Part shown: positions 33,384 to 33,794 of the stretch, in pieces | Position numbering within the stretch: position 1 is the first letter of the stretch | How the letters are laid out: each line of letters begins with the position of its first letter | Assembly (NCBI GenBank): GCA_943328505.2 | Contig: CALQAH020000024.1 | Coordinates: forward strand, 1 to 33,794 | Direction of reading: 5' to 3' | Length of the DNA: 33,794 bases | Origin: Rhizobium sp. Q54 | GTDB lineage: Bacteria; Bacteroidota; Bacteroidia; Flavobacteriales; Flavobacteriaceae | Position numbers and translations under genes: made by a program | Notes under the pieces: model-generated | Told to the model about the DNA's origin: nothing | The model's database searches: none | Seen by the model: the letters and a program-made list of their open reading frames with translations, nothing else

Positions 33384-33405
33384 ATACTCTCCCAAAAAAG
33401 GCGAC
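33384..33405. repeat. 5S-like fragments at the far end of the rrn tail
   Basis: ATACTCTCCC (33384-33393) and GGCGAC (33400-33405) both occur in the 5S gene (33665-33690), but here in swapped order and separated by an A-run. Confidence 0.4.
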
Positions 33406-33449
33406 ATTTGATTGTAAGAGGAGGAAGCCCGGTGAGGTATAAAAACAAG

Positions 33450-33475
33450 AAAGCCTGTTCTAACGAACAGGCTTT
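33450..33475 (-). terminator. rrn-tail terminator hairpin 3
   Basis: A perfect 10-bp stem AAAGCCTGTT / AACAGGCTTT with a 6-base loop. The downstream minus-strand tract is TTGTTTTT. Confidence 0.75.
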
Positions 33476-33487
33476 CCAATAAAAAAT

Positions 33488-33524
33488 GCGACGAACCGAC
33501 CCGCCTTAGCGGGGAACACCGTCG
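33488..33524. repeat. GCGACGAACCGACCCGCC repeat, copy 2
   Basis: 37 bases nearly identical to 33575-33610, differing at one loop base and one inserted C. Self-complementary: outer CGACG/CGTCG, inner CCCGC/GCGGG. Confidence 0.8.
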
Positions 33525-33535
33525 ATCCAAAACAA

Positions 33536-33565
33536 AAAACCCCTCATCGATAGATGAAGGGTTTT
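33536..33565 (-). terminator. rrn-tail terminator hairpin 2
   Basis: AAAACCC and TCATC pair with GATGA and GGGTTTT around one mismatch and a 4-base loop. On the minus strand it is followed by TTTTTTG. Confidence 0.75.
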
Positions 33566-33573
33566 CAAAAAAA

Positions 33574-33610
33574 GGCGACGAACCGACCCGCCTTGGCGGG
33601 GAACACGTCG
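33574..33610. repeat. GGCGACGAACCGACCCGCC repeat, copy 1
   Basis: First copy after the 5S terminator. It folds as outer CGACG/CGTCG and inner CCCGC/GCGGG. The opening GGCGACG equals the 3' end of the 5S gene as read on this strand. Confidence 0.8.
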
Positions 33611-33617
33611 TTCCATT

Positions 33618-33653
33618 AAAAAAAAGAACCCCAATCTTTTCAGATTGAGGTTC
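33618..33653 (-). terminator. rRNA operon terminator (hairpin 1)
   Basis: GAACC and CAATCT pair with AGATTG and GGTTC around a 4-base loop and one mismatch, followed on the minus strand by eight T. It is the first terminator after 5S. Confidence 0.85.
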
Positions 33654-33664
33654 CATAAAAAAAA

Positions 33665-33770
33665 GGCGACGACATACTCTCCCACATAACTGCAGTACCA
33701 TCTGCGCAGGCGGGCTTAACTACTCTGTTCGGGATGGGAAGAGGTGAGCCCCGCCGCAATAACCACCTTA
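33665..33770 (-). rRNA. rrf: 5S ribosomal RNA
   Basis: The minus strand carries the 5S core: GGTGGTTATTGCGGCGGGG at the 5' side, TTCCCATCCCGAACAGAG, GTTAAGCCCGCC, the GATGGTACTGCAG loop, and the 3' end GGGAGAGTATGTCGTCGCC, whose tail pairs with the 5' GGTGGT (helix I). About 106 nt; the ends are accurate to a few bases. The rest of the operon (23S, 16S) should lie beyond the right edge, and 33771-33794 is 23S-5S spacer. Confidence 0.93.
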
Positions 33771-33794
33771 AGAGGTTATAATTGCTTTGGACAA

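Noticed and set aside
33384..33405. A second, degenerate 5S gene
   Set aside because: Only ATACTCTCCC and GGCGAC are shared, in the wrong order; no other 5S helix can be found.
33381..33701. A 106-codon minus-strand open frame overlapping the 5S gene and its tail
   Set aside because: It overlaps 5S rRNA and several terminators and repeats, and its repeated protein words (SPPRRVGSS, SPLRRVGSS) come from the DNA repeats. There is no start context.
1..33794. CRISPR array, tRNA genes, prophage or intact insertion sequence
   Set aside because: No regularly spaced repeats with unique spacers, no tRNA cloverleaf noticed by eye, and no transposase, integrase or phage structural genes.

Overview
The window is AT-rich chromosomal DNA from a member of the Bacteroidota, most likely Flavobacterium or a close relative. 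The evidence is the Bacteroidota promoter element TAnnTTTG in front of many genes, A-rich leaders without Shine-Dalgarno sequences, two proteins with type IX secretion (T9SS) sorting domains, the T9SS component PorQ, and protein sequences typical of Flavobacteriaceae (a zinc-ribbon family protein that has lost its cysteines, a 591-residue ribosomal protein S1, a YciO-type Sua5 homologue).

Layout. 1-6.9 kb: the tail of a Nif3-like gene and a coiled-coil 'zinc ribbon' protein, an alpha/beta hydrolase, the pseudouridine synthase RluF, then on the minus strand holA and a TauE/SafE permease, then on the plus strand a stand-alone HsdR-N nuclease-like protein, a family 2 glycosyltransferase and an OmpA-type lipoprotein. 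6.9-14.3 kb: a YciO/Sua5 protein, a UvrD/PcrA helicase, a secreted PNGase F-like glycoamidase with a T9SS domain, a small membrane protein and an M1 aminopeptidase. 14.4-19.9 kb: recG, a bestrophin-like channel and pheT. 20-27.7 kb, minus strand: rpsA, a nucleoside permease, cmk, porQ and lon. 27.9-31.3 kb, minus strand: an Fn3/lipocalin-like lipoprotein, an Atg22-type MFS protein and an M48 lipoprotein protease. 31.3-31.9 kb: a decayed region with a frameshifted gene remnant. 31.9-33.3 kb: a two-gene unit coding for a short T9SS protein and a DUF1566 protein. 33.4-33.8 kb: the end of an rRNA operon (5S, minus strand) followed by an unusual series of terminators and repeats.

Most genes are housekeeping: replication and repair, translation, proteolysis and envelope. 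The accessory and most interesting part is the right end. The last ~115 bases of the DUF1566 gene have the residue pattern, codon pattern and local GC content expected of a diversity-generating retroelement (DGR) variable region, although no reverse transcriptase or template repeat lies in the window. Other notable structures are a nested stem in the rpsA leader, a repeat/terminator array behind the 5S gene, 7-nt-period intergenic repeats at several gene borders (one 27-nt stretch occurs identically at two sites), promoters placed so close to start codons that the mRNAs should be leaderless, and a terminator loop holding what looks like an insertion-sequence end.
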